Shown here: positions 23,405 through 32,091 of the stretch, piece after piece
Layout of the letters: the number at the start of each line of letters is the position of its first letter
How positions within the stretch are numbered: position 1 is the first letter of the stretch
NCBI GenBank assembly: GCA_001580565.1
Contig: LRBF01000127.1
Coordinates: 1 to 51,155 of the forward strand
Length of the DNA: 51,155 nucleotides
Source of the DNA: Caballeronia megalochromosomata
GTDB taxonomy: Bacteria > Pseudomonadota > Gammaproteobacteria > Burkholderiales > Burkholderiaceae
Reading direction: 5' to 3'
Notes under the pieces: generated by a model
Database searches by the model: none
The model's input: only the letters and a program-made list of their open reading frames with translations
What the model was told of the DNA's origin: nothing
Made by a program: the position numbers and the translations under genes

Positions 23405-24912
23405 GCGCGCGCGCCGGGGTCCGACACAGAGAGCGCGGGCGCGATCGACGGGTGTCCGGACAACAGACCCGTCGGACCAATGAAGCCTTCGCTGATATGC
23501 AGGCCACGCGCGTCGATCGTGAGACGGCGAATCGCCGAATCGTGCGGGCCTTCGCGCTGCTTGACGACCGAAACCATGCGGTAAAGCGCGGAATTCGCCT
23601 CCACATATCGCATGAGCACGATGTTCTCCGTCATCGCGGACGCGCGCAGCGTCGCGGGCGGCGCCGATTCGCCGTAGAGCGACAGCTCCTCGGTGAGGAC
23701 GGTGGTCACGCCCGCGTCTCGCAGGCGGTGGGTGAGCGCGTTGAGAAAGAGCCCGAAACGCTCGGTGCGGTTCGCGGACTGAAAAAATCCGTCGATGCCG
23801 TCGACGACGAGCCGCGACGCCTTCGCGTTCCGGACCGCGTTCAGCAGCTCGACGGCGAGTTCGTCGATCGCCAGTTCGACCGCCGGATGCCAGTGAATCG
23901 ACAGGCGTCCGTCCTGCACGGCCGGCGCGAGATCGATACCGACTGACTGCGCCTTCGCCAGAAGTCGCTCGGGCGACTCGTAGAGACCGAAATAGACGCA
24001 CGGTTCGCCGCGCTCCACGCCCGCCTGCAGAAACTTGAGCGACAGCAGCGTCTTGCCGACGCCCGATGGCCCGATGAGCGTGGTCGTCGAACCGCGCACG
24101 ACGCCGCCGCCGAGCATCTGATCGAAATCGGGAAACCCGAAGCCGAACTTGCTCTTGAAGTCCGGCGTGGCCTGATCGTTCGCGGGTGACGCCTCGATGC
24201 GCGGAAAGGTCACGAGACCCGCCTCGGTGATCTTGAAGAAGTGCTTGCCGAGCAGATGATCGCGCGCGCGCAGCTTGTGGACCTCGATCTCGCGTGCGCG
24301 CCGCATGCCGGTGTTGTAGCGGTTCAGCTCGATGAGGCCGTCCACGAGCGTGTGCTCCGGATGCGGCTCGTTGCCGGACAGCGGCGCGAGAATCAGCGTC
24401 GTGCAGCGCGCGGCGCTCACGAACGCCGAAAGCTCGTGGATGAACTGCGAGAGTTCGAGCTCCGTCGAGCTGAATTCGCGCGCGCTGCGAAAACCGTCGA
24501 TGACCATGAAGCGCGGCCGGCTCGTCTTGATCGTCGCGGCGATCAGCGCGAGAAAGCCGGACAGGCCGTCGCGCATCAGTTCGTGATAGCCGGAGACGAA
24601 AAGCATCCGGTCGGAGATGGCGTCGGCGTTGTAGAACGAAAGCGCCCGCAGATGGGACAGCAGCTTGGTGTGCGATTCGGCGATCAGCGTGATGTACAGC
24701 ACCATGTCGCCCTGCGCGACGCGGTGGAAGCCGATCTGCGACGAGAGAATCGTCTTGCCCGCGCCCGCCATCCCTTCGATCAGATACAGGCCGCCTTCGA
24801 CGAAACCGCCGCCCAGGATGTCGTCGAGGCCCGCGACGCCGGTCGTCACGTTGCCATCGCCTGCGGCGGGCTGCCTGGGTTGATCGGTCGAGTGCTTGTC
24901 GTCTTGAGTCAT
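23401..24912 (-). CDS. Two-domain KaiC-like ATPase
   Basis: This 503-residue protein has two RecA-like KaiC domains. The first has GMAGAGKT at residues 47-54 and a Walker B-like RPRFMVIDGF; the second has GPSGVGKT with Lys287 and a Walker B-like ASRLVVDGIDGFF. KaiC family ATPases assemble as hexamers and can autophosphorylate; outside cyanobacteria they act in stress or signalling, without the full clock. No kaiA or kaiB is nearby. The region corresponding to KaiC's phosphosites reads RASAMTENIVLMRY, so a Ser/Thr is available. It is coupled with a receiver-only regulator. The ATG has no ribosome site of its own and overlaps the stop of a short upstream frame. Confidence 0.9.
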   Translation of the reverse strand: MTQDDKHSTDQPRQPAAGDGNVTTGVAGLDDILGGGFVEGGLYLIEGMAGAGKTILSSQIGFHRVAQGDMVLYITLIAESHTKLLSHLRALSFYNADAISDRMLFVSGYHELMRDGLSGFLALIAATIKTSRPRFMVIDGFRSAREFSSTELELSQFIHELSAFVSAARCTTLILAPLSGNEPHPEHTLVDGLIELNRYNTGMRRAREIEVHKLRARDHLLGKHFFKITEAGLVTFPRIEASPANDQATPDFKSKFGFGFPDFDQMLGGGVVRGSTTTLIGPSGVGKTLLSLKFLQAGVERGEPCVYFGLYESPERLLAKAQSVGIDLAPAVQDGRLSIHWHPAVELAIDELAVELLNAVRNAKASRLVVDGIDGFFQSANRTERFGLFLNALTHRLRDAGVTTVLTEELSLYGESAPPATLRASAMTENIVLMRYVEANSALYRMVSVVKQREGPHDSAIRRLTIDARGLHISEGFIGPTGLLSGHPSIAPALSVSDPGARA

Positions 24913-25055
24913 GGCATTTTCGTTTTTACTTGGCGTTCCGGCTTTTTGCGAAGGCGCATTATGGCTGACTCTTGGCAACTCTGGCTGCCTGCCTGGCCGA
25001 TGATCGCCGCCGCCGTGCCTTTGCGTGCTGCTTTTTGCGCCGGCGCAGCGGTCAT
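24909..25055 (-). CDS. Possible 48-residue leader frame of the KaiC-like operon
   Basis: A short frame beginning MTAAPAQKAARKGTAAAIIG is basic and Ala/Lys-rich. Its stop overlaps the ATG of the KaiC-like gene as ATGA. Because that ATG lacks a ribosome site, translation may depend on ribosomes finishing this frame. The frame itself has no clear ribosome site, so support is limited. Confidence 0.3.
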   Translation of the reverse strand: MTAAPAQKAARKGTAAAIIGQAGSQSCQESAIMRLRKKPERQVKTKMP

Positions 25056-25296
25056 AAGGACGCGCGCCGACAGCGTTTGCGCACGCAAACGAATGCTACT
25101 TGCCCGCATTTTTCACGCCTGATCGACTTGCGGATGAGAGAAGTTGCCCGCGAACAGGATTTCTTTGAGAACTGTCTCATGGGCAGCCGGCGCGTCTGCT
25201 GTTGAAATAGCGAATCATGTCGTACACGGACGCCGTGTCTTTCTTCCGGCCGCTCCATTCCGGCGCTCACGCGCCTTCATTGCCTTTCTCCTTGCC
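25056..25296. other. Divergent gap upstream of the KaiC-like operon
   Basis: The gap contains the short inverted repeat CGTTTGCG-CA-CGCAAACG (25074-25091), a candidate operator just upstream of the leader frame. I see no gene or clear promoter hexamers in the rest. Confidence 0.3.
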
Positions 25297-25575
25297 ATGC
25301 ACCGTTCGCATTCGACTCCGGGCGCTTTTGCGCTCGTCGCCAGCTTTTTCATGTTATTCGCCACGGCCGTCGCGCCGGTGCACGCGGTCGAGCCCTTGCC
25401 CGACGCGCGCATTCTGTCTGCCGCGCCCTTCGCGTACCAGGCCGACCGCGACATATTTTCGCGCATGCCCGCCGAGCCGGGGGATTCGCGCATCCTCAAG
25501 CCGATCGAAACCCTGCGCGACGCGAGCGAGCCGCGATTTCAGCAAGACCGTTTCAAGCGCCAGCCCATGATTTGA
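25297..25575 (+). CDS. Secreted hypothetical protein
   Basis: This 92-residue product begins with a signal peptide (basic start, hydrophobic AFALVASFFMLFATAVAP, cleavage near VHA). The mature chain is hydrophilic, with LPDARILSAAPFAYQADRDI and DSRILKPIETLRDASEPRF. I recognise no family. Starts further upstream in the same frame would put the hydrophobic segment too far inside, so I chose this ATG despite a weak ribosome site. Confidence 0.5.
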   Translation: MHRSHSTPGAFALVASFFMLFATAVAPVHAVEPLPDARILSAAPFAYQADRDIFSRMPAEPGDSRILKPIETLRDASEPRFQQDRFKRQPMI

Positions 25576-25688
25576 ATTCGCGCATTTTCATTGCGGTTGA
25601 ATGCGTGATTCGATCGTCTGGAATTGGCGGCTTCGCAGCGCCATAATTCTTTCCGAGCGACGTGCTTTGCCGTTACGGAAGAATCGCA

Positions 25689-26073
25689 ATGCTGAGCGCG
25701 GCAGGTTTGCTCGCCCCGCTCATGCTGGCCTGTGCCGAGCCATCGCCGAATATCCCGGACCCGGCGGCTGCAGTGAATAGCGATGTCGCTGAACTCGAAA
25801 GTCTGGATGCCGCCGGGAAAATCACGGAATTGCGCAAGGCGTTCAATGGCAATTACGGCGCGAGCCTGTCGTATTACGGAGAGCAGATGACGTATTACGT
25901 CGCGCTGTTTCAGCAAAACAGATTCTGGCGCGTGTTAACTGGAGCAGCAGAACGCAATCCGCGAATTGCGCACCGAACAGGCGGCCGCACAGGTGCAGCT
26001 TCGCGCGCTGCAGATTCGGGTGCAGGAACTGCAAAGGCAGTCCAACGGCGATCTTCCCGCGCCAGCCAGATAG
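25689..26073 (+). pseudogene. DUF2968 lipoprotein gene with internal deletion and frameshift
   Basis: The start (ATG after GGAAG) gives a lipoprotein signal peptide, LLAPLMLAC, and the DUF2968 domain opening: ESLDAAGKITELRKAFNGNY, then GASLSYYGEQMTYYVALFQQ. After NRFWRVL, near 25940, the frame becomes improbable. Another frame resumes with the family's coiled-coil end, EQQNAIRELRTEQAAAQVQL followed by RALQIRVQELQRQSNG, and stops at 26071. In intact relatives roughly 80 residues separate these parts. An internal deletion that also changed the frame explains this. A truncated lipoprotein could still be made. Confidence 0.7.
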
Positions 26074-26287
26074 GAATTTGAGATACGCAACAGATGTCTT
26101 CAATTTGGGAGTTGTCCGCTTAAAGCGCGCGAACCCCCACGCTACAATCCCGCAGCTTTTGGATTGCTTATTGATCGTCGAACGCATCCGAAATCGATCC
26201 ATGAATCTGCCCTCCGCCTGTGGAAATGACCCCGGGCCTGGAAATGAGGCGCGCTTTCAGCGGCTTCGCGCTTTCAAACTGACTCGC

Positions 26288-26986
26288 ATGAACACCAAGA
26301 TGCTCACGAAAACCCTCGCTATAAGTCTTATCGCCGCTGCTGTACTTGCGGGTTGCTCGTCCACCACGGGACCGGCATTCAATATCAGCCAGATTCAGAC
26401 GTCGGATGGCCAGAAGGCTTTCCGCGCCGAATGCTACGGTGTTTTTGAGAATGGCAGCGCCTGTATGACTGCCGCTCAGAAGATGTGCGGCGATCAAAAA
26501 GTGAATGTGCTCCAGACGCTCGCCGGCACGAAGACGCCCAATGATCCGCGCAACGTGATCTTCAATTGCGCGACGCCGGCCCAGCCGGCTCCCGTTGCGC
26601 CGCAACCGCAGCCGCAGCCTGCTCCCGCACCGGCTCCGGCCCCGCGCAAGATCACGCTGGACGAGAAGACGAATTTCGCGTTCGACAGCGCTGTGCTGAC
26701 GCCCAAGGCGAAGAACATTCTGGACCAGCTCGTCGTCGACTCGCAGGGTACGAAGCTTTCGTCCGTCACGGTCGAGGGTTATACGGATTCGACGGGTCCG
26801 GACGCGTACAACGTCAGTCTGTCGCAGCGTCGCGCGCAGGCTGTGCTCGAATACCTGAAGGGCCACGGCCTGAACGCCGACAAGTACTCGATGAAGGGTT
26901 TCGGCAAGTCGAATCCGGTCGCGTCGAACGCAACGGTCGAGGGCCGTGCGCAAAATCGTCGTGTGGAAGTCACGCTCACGCCGTAA
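26288..26986 (+). CDS. OmpA-family peptidoglycan-binding lipoprotein
   Basis: This 232-residue protein has a lipoprotein signal ending VLAGCSS. A Cys-containing domain (AECYGVFENGSACMTAAQKM) is followed by a Pro/Ala/Gln-rich linker and a carboxy-terminal OmpA domain. That domain has NFAFDSAVLTPKAKNILDQL, VEGYTDSTGPDAYN, LSQRRAQAVLEYL and GRAQNRRVEVTL. It should link the outer membrane to peptidoglycan. The first domain resembles a repeated envelope module of unknown role. The ribosome site upstream of ATG 26288 is weak, but the start fits the signal peptide exactly. A strong terminator follows. Confidence 0.9.
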   Translation: MNTKMLTKTLAISLIAAAVLAGCSSTTGPAFNISQIQTSDGQKAFRAECYGVFENGSACMTAAQKMCGDQKVNVLQTLAGTKTPNDPRNVIFNCATPAQPAPVAPQPQPQPAPAPAPAPRKITLDEKTNFAFDSAVLTPKAKNILDQLVVDSQGTKLSSVTVEGYTDSTGPDAYNVSLSQRRAQAVLEYLKGHGLNADKYSMKGFGKSNPVASNATVEGRAQNRRVEVTLTP

Positions 26987-27007
26987 TTCGCCGAAGTAAG
27001 GCATCGA

Positions 27008-27045
27008 AAAAAAGCCCGCGAACCATCTGGTTCGCGGGCTTTTTT
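27008..27045. terminator. Rho-independent terminator, bidirectional
   Basis: A 17-bp inverted repeat (AAAAAAGCCCGCGAACC and its complement) with a four-base loop ATCT is flanked by A and T runs. It serves the OmpA gene and the convergent methyltransferase gene. Confidence 0.92.
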
Positions 27046-27069
27046 GCTTGCGCGGCAAATACGGCCGGA

Positions 27070-27585
27070 TCAGAAGAGCGCGAGTTGCTCGCGCCCCGGG
27101 CCGCCTTCGAGCGTCAGCAAGTGACGCTTGCGCTCCACGCCGCCAGCGTAGCCGGTCAATTCGCCATCGCCGCCGATCACGCGATGACACGGCACGATGA
27201 TCGCCACCGGATTGCGCCCGTTCGCGCCGCCCACCGCCCGCGACGCGCCCGCGGGCAAACCCAGCCGGCGCGCCAGATCGCCGTAGGTCCATGCGTCGCC
27301 GAAAGGAATTTGCCGCAGCGCATCCCAGACCTGCCGCTGAAACGCAGTGCCGTCGAGCTGCAGCGCGATCGAGAATTCCCTGCGCGCGCCCGCGAAGTAT
27401 TCGCCGATCTGCTCGCGCGCCTCGCCGATCACCCGCGATCTGGGCGGCGTCTCGGACAGCGTCGACTCGCGCAGGCCGTCGGGAAAATGCTTCTGTCCGA
27501 CGAAGAAGAGTCCCGTCAAACAGTCGTTCTCGGCGCGATACAGGATGTGCCCGAGCGGGCTCGGGCCGACATGGCATTCGATCAC
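27070..27585 (-). CDS. ogt: Methylated-DNA-[protein]-cysteine S-methyltransferase
   Basis: This 171-residue repair protein removes alkyl groups from O6-alkylguanine by transferring them to its own cysteine. The acceptor is Cys133 in NPVAIIVPCHRVIG. The helix-turn-helix and Arg finger lie in FQRQVWDALRQIPFGDAWTY and GASRAVGGANGRNP, and the end reads YAGGVERKRHLLTLEG. The start is GTG with GGAG 7 nt before it. The length matches the single-domain Ogt type without the Ada domain. Confidence 0.93.
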   Translation of the reverse strand: MIECHVGPSPLGHILYRAENDCLTGLFFVGQKHFPDGLRESTLSETPPRSRVIGEAREQIGEYFAGARREFSIALQLDGTAFQRQVWDALRQIPFGDAWTYGDLARRLGLPAGASRAVGGANGRNPVAIIVPCHRVIGGDGELTGYAGGVERKRHLLTLEGGPGREQLALF

Positions 27586-27624
27586 TTCGATTCTCCGCGC
27601 GGTCGTCTTTCGACGAGCGCCGCT

Positions 27625-27888
27625 TCAGATGAACGGGTTGTCGGCGGTGCCGGATGGCGCGCCCGGTTCGTCGGGCAGCTTCGCGGGCAGCGACGCATCG
27701 CCTTGCAGGGCTTCGACGATCGCACCGATCGCCTTCTGAAGCGCGAGCGCGTTGGCGAGTCCCGCCTTGTCGCGTGCGATCGTCAAATCGCCGCTGATCG
27801 TGAGGCGCTTCACGCCGTTCTCGATGTTGATCGCGTCACCCGCGATGTTCATCACATCCGTATCGTTCGCAAATGGCTTAAACACCAC
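27625..27888 (-). CDS. Conserved-looking hypothetical protein coupled to the endonuclease gene
   Basis: This 87-residue acidic protein begins at GTG with GGAGG 5 nt upstream. Its start overlaps the last 11 bases of the endonuclease gene. Segments such as GDAINIENGVKRLTISGDLT and ALALQKAIGAIVEALQG suggest a small beta then alpha fold. No signal peptide is seen. I do not recognise the family. The tight overlap suggests co-expression with the endonuclease; an inhibitor or accessory role is only a guess. Confidence 0.6.
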   Translation of the reverse strand: MVFKPFANDTDVMNIAGDAINIENGVKRLTISGDLTIARDKAGLANALALQKAIGAIVEALQGDASLPAKLPDEPGAPSGTADNPFI

Positions 27889-28636
27889 GCAATCCTCCAA
27901 TTCGCTTGTCCTTCAGTGCGTCCGGGATGCCGGGGAACGAGAGGCCGCTCATCGCTTCCAGCTCGCGCACGGTTTTCATCGTATAGGTGCTCGTCGGCGT
28001 GTTCTCGACCACCACAGCGAACGCAATCTGACGCTGCGGCAGATAGACCACTTTATACAGTTGCGTCGGCACGAACACGCGCGATTCGCCGATCGTCTGC
28101 AACTGGCGACCCGAGAAGAGCGGGCCCGTGACGACAAACGCCTCGCCCGTTTCCTCCGTCAGCCGGCGCACCGCTTCCTCGATGCGCGACCAGATGCGCC
28201 GGTTGTTCGACGGATCCTGCGGGACGATGTTCGCGAGCGAGAACGATTCGGCCATGCCTTTCTTGCTGGCGCGATCGCCCGCGGGGCTCATGTGGCCGCG
28301 GTCGTAACCGCTCTTCTTGTAATCGGCGAGTTGCGCGCTCTCGCCCGGCGGCAGGCGCTTCTCGACGAAAAAGCGATTGGTGCGGGTATTGTTCTTCGCC
28401 TCCTCGACGCTCGTCGTGGTCAGATGTTCCGCCGACCAAAGCGGGCCTTTCGTGATGCCGGAGTGCAGGAGCGCGAAGTCGGTGTAGCAGACTTCCTGCG
28501 TCGCCGCGCGCATCTTCGCATTGACGACGACCGGCGCGCGGCCGTTCGGACTGAACTGCGGGCAGTCGCTCGCGGATGCGCCAGCGCAGACGAATGCGAG
28601 GAGCGCGGCGGCGAATGCCCTGATACGGAATGGCAT
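27878..28636 (-). CDS. Secreted DNA/RNA non-specific endonuclease
   Basis: This 252-residue protein has a signal peptide (FAAALLAFVCAGASA) and a NUC1/EndA-type beta-beta-alpha-metal nuclease domain. The catalytic His115 lies in GYDRGHMSPAGD, and the metal-ligand Asn in IVPQDPSNNRRIW. The rest of the fold is visible in GEAFVVTGPLF and YKVVYLPQRQIAFAVVVEN. Such enzymes degrade nucleic acids outside the cytoplasm for nutrition or competition. The gene is followed by an overlapping small gene. Confidence 0.92.
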   Translation of the reverse strand: MPFRIRAFAAALLAFVCAGASASDCPQFSPNGRAPVVVNAKMRAATQEVCYTDFALLHSGITKGPLWSAEHLTTTSVEEAKNNTRTNRFFVEKRLPPGESAQLADYKKSGYDRGHMSPAGDRASKKGMAESFSLANIVPQDPSNNRRIWSRIEEAVRRLTEETGEAFVVTGPLFSGRQLQTIGESRVFVPTQLYKVVYLPQRQIAFAVVVENTPTSTYTMKTVRELEAMSGLSFPGIPDALKDKRIGGLRGV

Positions 28637-28774
28637 GCTTGAGAGAGTCCTGACGACGATCGGGGCGCAAAGTATAAGCGCTGAAGACGGCGCGCGGGGC
28701 GGGGCAGAGCGCGGGCGCTTGTGAATATCAGGCGCGCTAGAATGCGTCGGCCGACGTCATCCTGAATCCAAAAA

Positions 28775-29812
28775 ATGAATCCGTCCTTCTTTCGTTCGCT
28801 GGTGTTCTCTCTTGCGATGGCCTTCGCTGTTCACGCGCATGCGCAAGACGCCGCGCAGGCAGCCAGCAACGACGGCCCCGCCTACGGCCCCGAGTTGCAA
28901 GGCTTCGACTATCCGTACCCGGTTGCCAACTTTGCGCTTACGTCGCAGCGCCAGGTCGTGCGCATGGCCTATATGGACGTGCATCCGCCGCATCCGAACG
29001 GCCGCACCGCGGTGCTTCTGCACGGCAAGAATTTCTGTTCGGCGACCTGGAAGCAGACCATCGACACCTTGACCGATGCGGGCTATCGCGTGATCGCGCC
29101 GGATCAGATCGGCTTTTGCAAGTCGACGAAGCCCGCGCGTTATCAGTACAGCTTCCAGCAGCTCGCGCGCAACACGCATGCGCTGCTCGCGGCGCTCGGC
29201 GTCTCGAAGGCGACGCTCATCGCGCATTCGACGGGCGGCATGCTCGCGGTGCGCTATGCGCTCATGTATCCGCGTGAGACCGAACAGCTCGTGCTCGTGA
29301 ATCCGATCGGTCTCGAAGACTGGAAGGCGAAAGGCGTGCCGTCGATATCGATCGACGACTGGTACGCGCGCGAGCTGAAAACGAGCGCCGATGGCATCCG
29401 CCGTTACGAGACGAGCACGTACTACTCGGGCCAGTGGCGCGCCGATTATGAACCGTGGGTGCAGATGCTCGCGGGCATGTATCGCGGGCCGGGCAAGGAC
29501 ATCGTCGCGTGGAACTCGGCGCTGCTCTACGACATGATCTACACGCAGCCGGTCGTCTACGAGTTCGATCAGTTGAAGACGCCGACGCTGCTGCTCATCG
29601 GCGACAAGGACACCACCGCGATCGGCGGTGACTTCGCGCCGCCGGAGATTCGTCCGACGCTCGGACGTTATCCGGATCTCGCGAAACTGGCGAAGGAGCG
29701 TATCGAGGGTGCGAAGCTCGTCGAGTTTCCCGAGTTGGGCCATGCGCCGCAGATGCAGGATCCGCAGGCGTTTCATAAGGCGCTGCTGGAAGGGCTGGCG
29801 GCAGTCCGGTAA
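28775..29812 (+). CDS. Exported alpha/beta hydrolase
   Basis: This 345-residue protein has a signal peptide (SLVFSLAMAFAVHAHA). The hydrolase fold shows the oxyanion strand TAVLLHGKNFCSATW, the nucleophile Ser152 in IAHSTGG (a variant of G-x-S-x-G with Ala first), the acid in LLLIGDKDTTA and the His in PELGHAPQMQDP. It should act in the periplasm on esters or similar substrates. The start lacks a strong ribosome site. It is transcribed divergently from the endonuclease gene. Substrate cannot be told. Confidence 0.9.
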   Translation: MNPSFFRSLVFSLAMAFAVHAHAQDAAQAASNDGPAYGPELQGFDYPYPVANFALTSQRQVVRMAYMDVHPPHPNGRTAVLLHGKNFCSATWKQTIDTLTDAGYRVIAPDQIGFCKSTKPARYQYSFQQLARNTHALLAALGVSKATLIAHSTGGMLAVRYALMYPRETEQLVLVNPIGLEDWKAKGVPSISIDDWYARELKTSADGIRRYETSTYYSGQWRADYEPWVQMLAGMYRGPGKDIVAWNSALLYDMIYTQPVVYEFDQLKTPTLLLIGDKDTTAIGGDFAPPEIRPTLGRYPDLAKLAKERIEGAKLVEFPELGHAPQMQDPQAFHKALLEGLAAVR

Positions 29813-29869
29813 CCCTGCAGCCCGCCTTTTGCGCCGGGCCCTCCCGCGATAACATCCATCGATTGAAGG

Positions 29870-29903
29870 GCATCGGCCGATAGACGTAATCATCGGCCGA
29901 TGC
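29870..29903. promoter_or_regulatory. Paired palindromes upstream of the alkylsulfatase gene
   Basis: The self-complementary 10-mer ATCGGCCGAT occurs twice, at 29872-29881 and 29892-29901, 20 bp apart. Together with flanking GC they also form a perfect 12-bp stem with a 10-base loop. This may be a double operator or a terminator of the hydrolase gene; the lack of a T run favours the operator. Confidence 0.4.
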
Positions 29904-30024
29904 AACGCTTTTCAAGTATTGCTTCAACACGTCGACGTGCTTCCCATTCGCGTTTCAGCGCTCACCCGGTGGGACGTTTATTAGCTGCATGAGTTGATGC
30001 CGGGATTTCTCACCAGGAGAAAAC

Positions 30025-32082
30025 ATGCCCCAGCCTAAACATCCAGCCGACGGAGAAGCGCGCAGAGTGTTTCTCAAGAACGTCGCGGTCGCCGGCATGG
30101 CGACCGGCCTGTCGGGCGTGGTCGGCGATGCGATCGCACAGACTGACGCGTCGTCGTCGAGTCCCACGGGCGCGGCGTCGAAGCCGGCGACGCGCTCGAC
30201 CCTCGACATCAACCAGCAGTACGCCAGCTTTCTCTCCTTCGCGGACGCACAGGATTTCGAGGATGCGCGCCGTGGACTCATCGCCACGCTGCCCGAGCCG
30301 GTGGTCATACAGGGGCAGGGCACGATTCCGGCCTGGAATCTCCAGCAGTTCGCCTTCGTGAACGGCGGCCCCGAGAACAACGCGCCGCCCACGGTCAACC
30401 CGAGCTTGTGGCGCAATGCCAAGCTCAACATGAATCACGGCCTGTTCCTGGTGGTCGACGGCATCTGGCAGGTGCGCGGCTACGACCTTTCCGTGATGAG
30501 CATCATCCGCGGGAATCAAGGCTATATCGTGGTGGATCCGTTCATCACGACGGAGGTCGCATCGACCGTATGGAAGCAGCTCGTCATCCCGCATCTGGGC
30601 GACAAGCCGATCACGCATGTCATCTACACGCACAGCCACGTCGATCACTACGGCGGCGTGCGCGGCCTCGTGAGCGATCAGGACCTGCAGTCCGGCAAGG
30701 TGAAGATCGTCGCGCCGGTCGGCTTCACCGAGGCGGCCGTCGGCGAGAACGTCATCGCTGGAAACGCGATGGGCCGCCGCGCGAGCTATATGTACGGCTC
30801 GCTTCTGCCGCGCAGCCCGACTGGCATCGTCGATGGCGGACTGGGGAAGACGACGTCGGTCGGCACGATCACGCTCGCCTTTCCATCGATGTTCGCCGAG
30901 AAGACCGGGCAGAAGATGACGCTCGACGGCGTGGATATCGAGATTCTGATGGCGCCGGAGTCCGAGGCGCCTTCCGAATTCATGTTCTACCTGCCGAAGT
31001 TCAAGGCGTTTTGCGCCGCCGAAGACGCGACGCACACGCTGCATAACCTTTACACGCTGCGTGGCGCCAAGGTCCGCGACGGGCTGCTCTGGTCAAAGTA
31101 TCTGCAAACGTCCATCGACATGTGGGGCACGGACGCACAGGTGCTCTTCGCGTCGCATTACTGGCCGACGTGGGGCAATGACCGCATCCAGCCGTTCCTG
31201 CGTGCGCAGCGCGACATGTACCGGTATCTCCATGACCAGACCTTGCGGCTCGCGAACATGGGGCAGACGCCGCTCGAAATCGGCGAAGTGATTCGCCTGC
31301 CCGACAGTCTCGCGAAGCACTGGTACTGCAGGAGCTATTACGGAACCGTCTATCACGACGCGGTCGCGCAGTACAACCTGCGTCTGGGATTTTTCGACGG
31401 TGTGCCCGCGAATCTGCACAGGCTTCCGCCGACCGAAAGCGGCAAGCGATATGTCGAATACATGGGCGGCGCGGCGGCCGTCATCAAGAAGGCGCATGGA
31501 TCGTTCGACAAGGGCGACTATCGATGGGTCGCCGAAGTGATGAATCATGTCGTGTTCGCGGAGCCGCAGAACGTGGCGGCGAAGCAGTTGCTCGCGGACG
31601 CCTATGAACAGCTCGGCTATCAGGCCGAGTCGGCGCCGTGGCGCAACTTCTATCTGACGGGCGCGATGGAGTTGCGCAAGGGCATCCAGAAAGTGCCTGC
31701 GCCGCAGCCGCAGAGCCCGGACACGATCCGCGCGATGCCGCTCGACATGTTCCTCGATTTTCTCGGCATCCGCCTCAATGGCGAGCGCGCCGCCGGCAAG
31801 ACGGTCGCGTTCAATCTCACGCTCACCGACACGAAGGAGCAAGTCGCGCTCGGCGTGGAGAACAGCGCGATCCATTACTCGAAGGGCAAGATCTCGGATA
31901 CGGCGGATGCATCGATCACGATGACGCGCGAGGATCTGAACAACATCATGCTCGGCACGACGAACATGCAAAAGCTCGTGATGTCGGGCGGCGCGAAGGT
32001 GGAAGGCAACAGTCAGCAGCTCGGCGAGTTTCTCACCTGGCTCGACACGTTCGAGTTCTACTTCAATATCGTTACGCCCTGA
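30025..32082 (+). CDS. Tat-exported alkylsulfatase (SdsA1-type, metallo-beta-lactamase fold)
   Basis: This 685-residue protein starts at ATG after AGGAGAAAAC. The amino terminus holds a twin-arginine signal (ARRVFLKNVAVAGMATGL), so it is exported folded. The metallo-beta-lactamase domain carries the zinc motif H203-S-H-V-D-H208 in IYTHSHVDHYGGVRG. A helical dimerisation domain follows (RYVEYMGGAAAVIKKAHGSF, then AKQLLADAYEQLGYQAE), and an SCP2-like end (MFLDFLGIRLNGERAAGK, then DASITMTREDLNNIMLG). Relatives hydrolyse primary alkyl sulfates such as dodecyl sulfate to alcohol and sulfate. Paired palindromes upstream may regulate it. A small gene of unknown function follows after 9 bp. Confidence 0.93.
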   Translation: MPQPKHPADGEARRVFLKNVAVAGMATGLSGVVGDAIAQTDASSSSPTGAASKPATRSTLDINQQYASFLSFADAQDFEDARRGLIATLPEPVVIQGQGTIPAWNLQQFAFVNGGPENNAPPTVNPSLWRNAKLNMNHGLFLVVDGIWQVRGYDLSVMSIIRGNQGYIVVDPFITTEVASTVWKQLVIPHLGDKPITHVIYTHSHVDHYGGVRGLVSDQDLQSGKVKIVAPVGFTEAAVGENVIAGNAMGRRASYMYGSLLPRSPTGIVDGGLGKTTSVGTITLAFPSMFAEKTGQKMTLDGVDIEILMAPESEAPSEFMFYLPKFKAFCAAEDATHTLHNLYTLRGAKVRDGLLWSKYLQTSIDMWGTDAQVLFASHYWPTWGNDRIQPFLRAQRDMYRYLHDQTLRLANMGQTPLEIGEVIRLPDSLAKHWYCRSYYGTVYHDAVAQYNLRLGFFDGVPANLHRLPPTESGKRYVEYMGGAAAVIKKAHGSFDKGDYRWVAEVMNHVVFAEPQNVAAKQLLADAYEQLGYQAESAPWRNFYLTGAMELRKGIQKVPAPQPQSPDTIRAMPLDMFLDFLGIRLNGERAAGKTVAFNLTLTDTKEQVALGVENSAIHYSKGKISDTADASITMTREDLNNIMLGTTNMQKLVMSGGAKVEGNSQQLGEFLTWLDTFEFYFNIVTP

Positions 32083-32091
32083 GGATCCGTC

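Noticed and set aside
26078..26287. Amino-terminal extension of the OmpA-type lipoprotein
   Set aside because: It would place the lipoprotein signal about 80 residues inside the protein; the ATG at 26288 puts it at the start.
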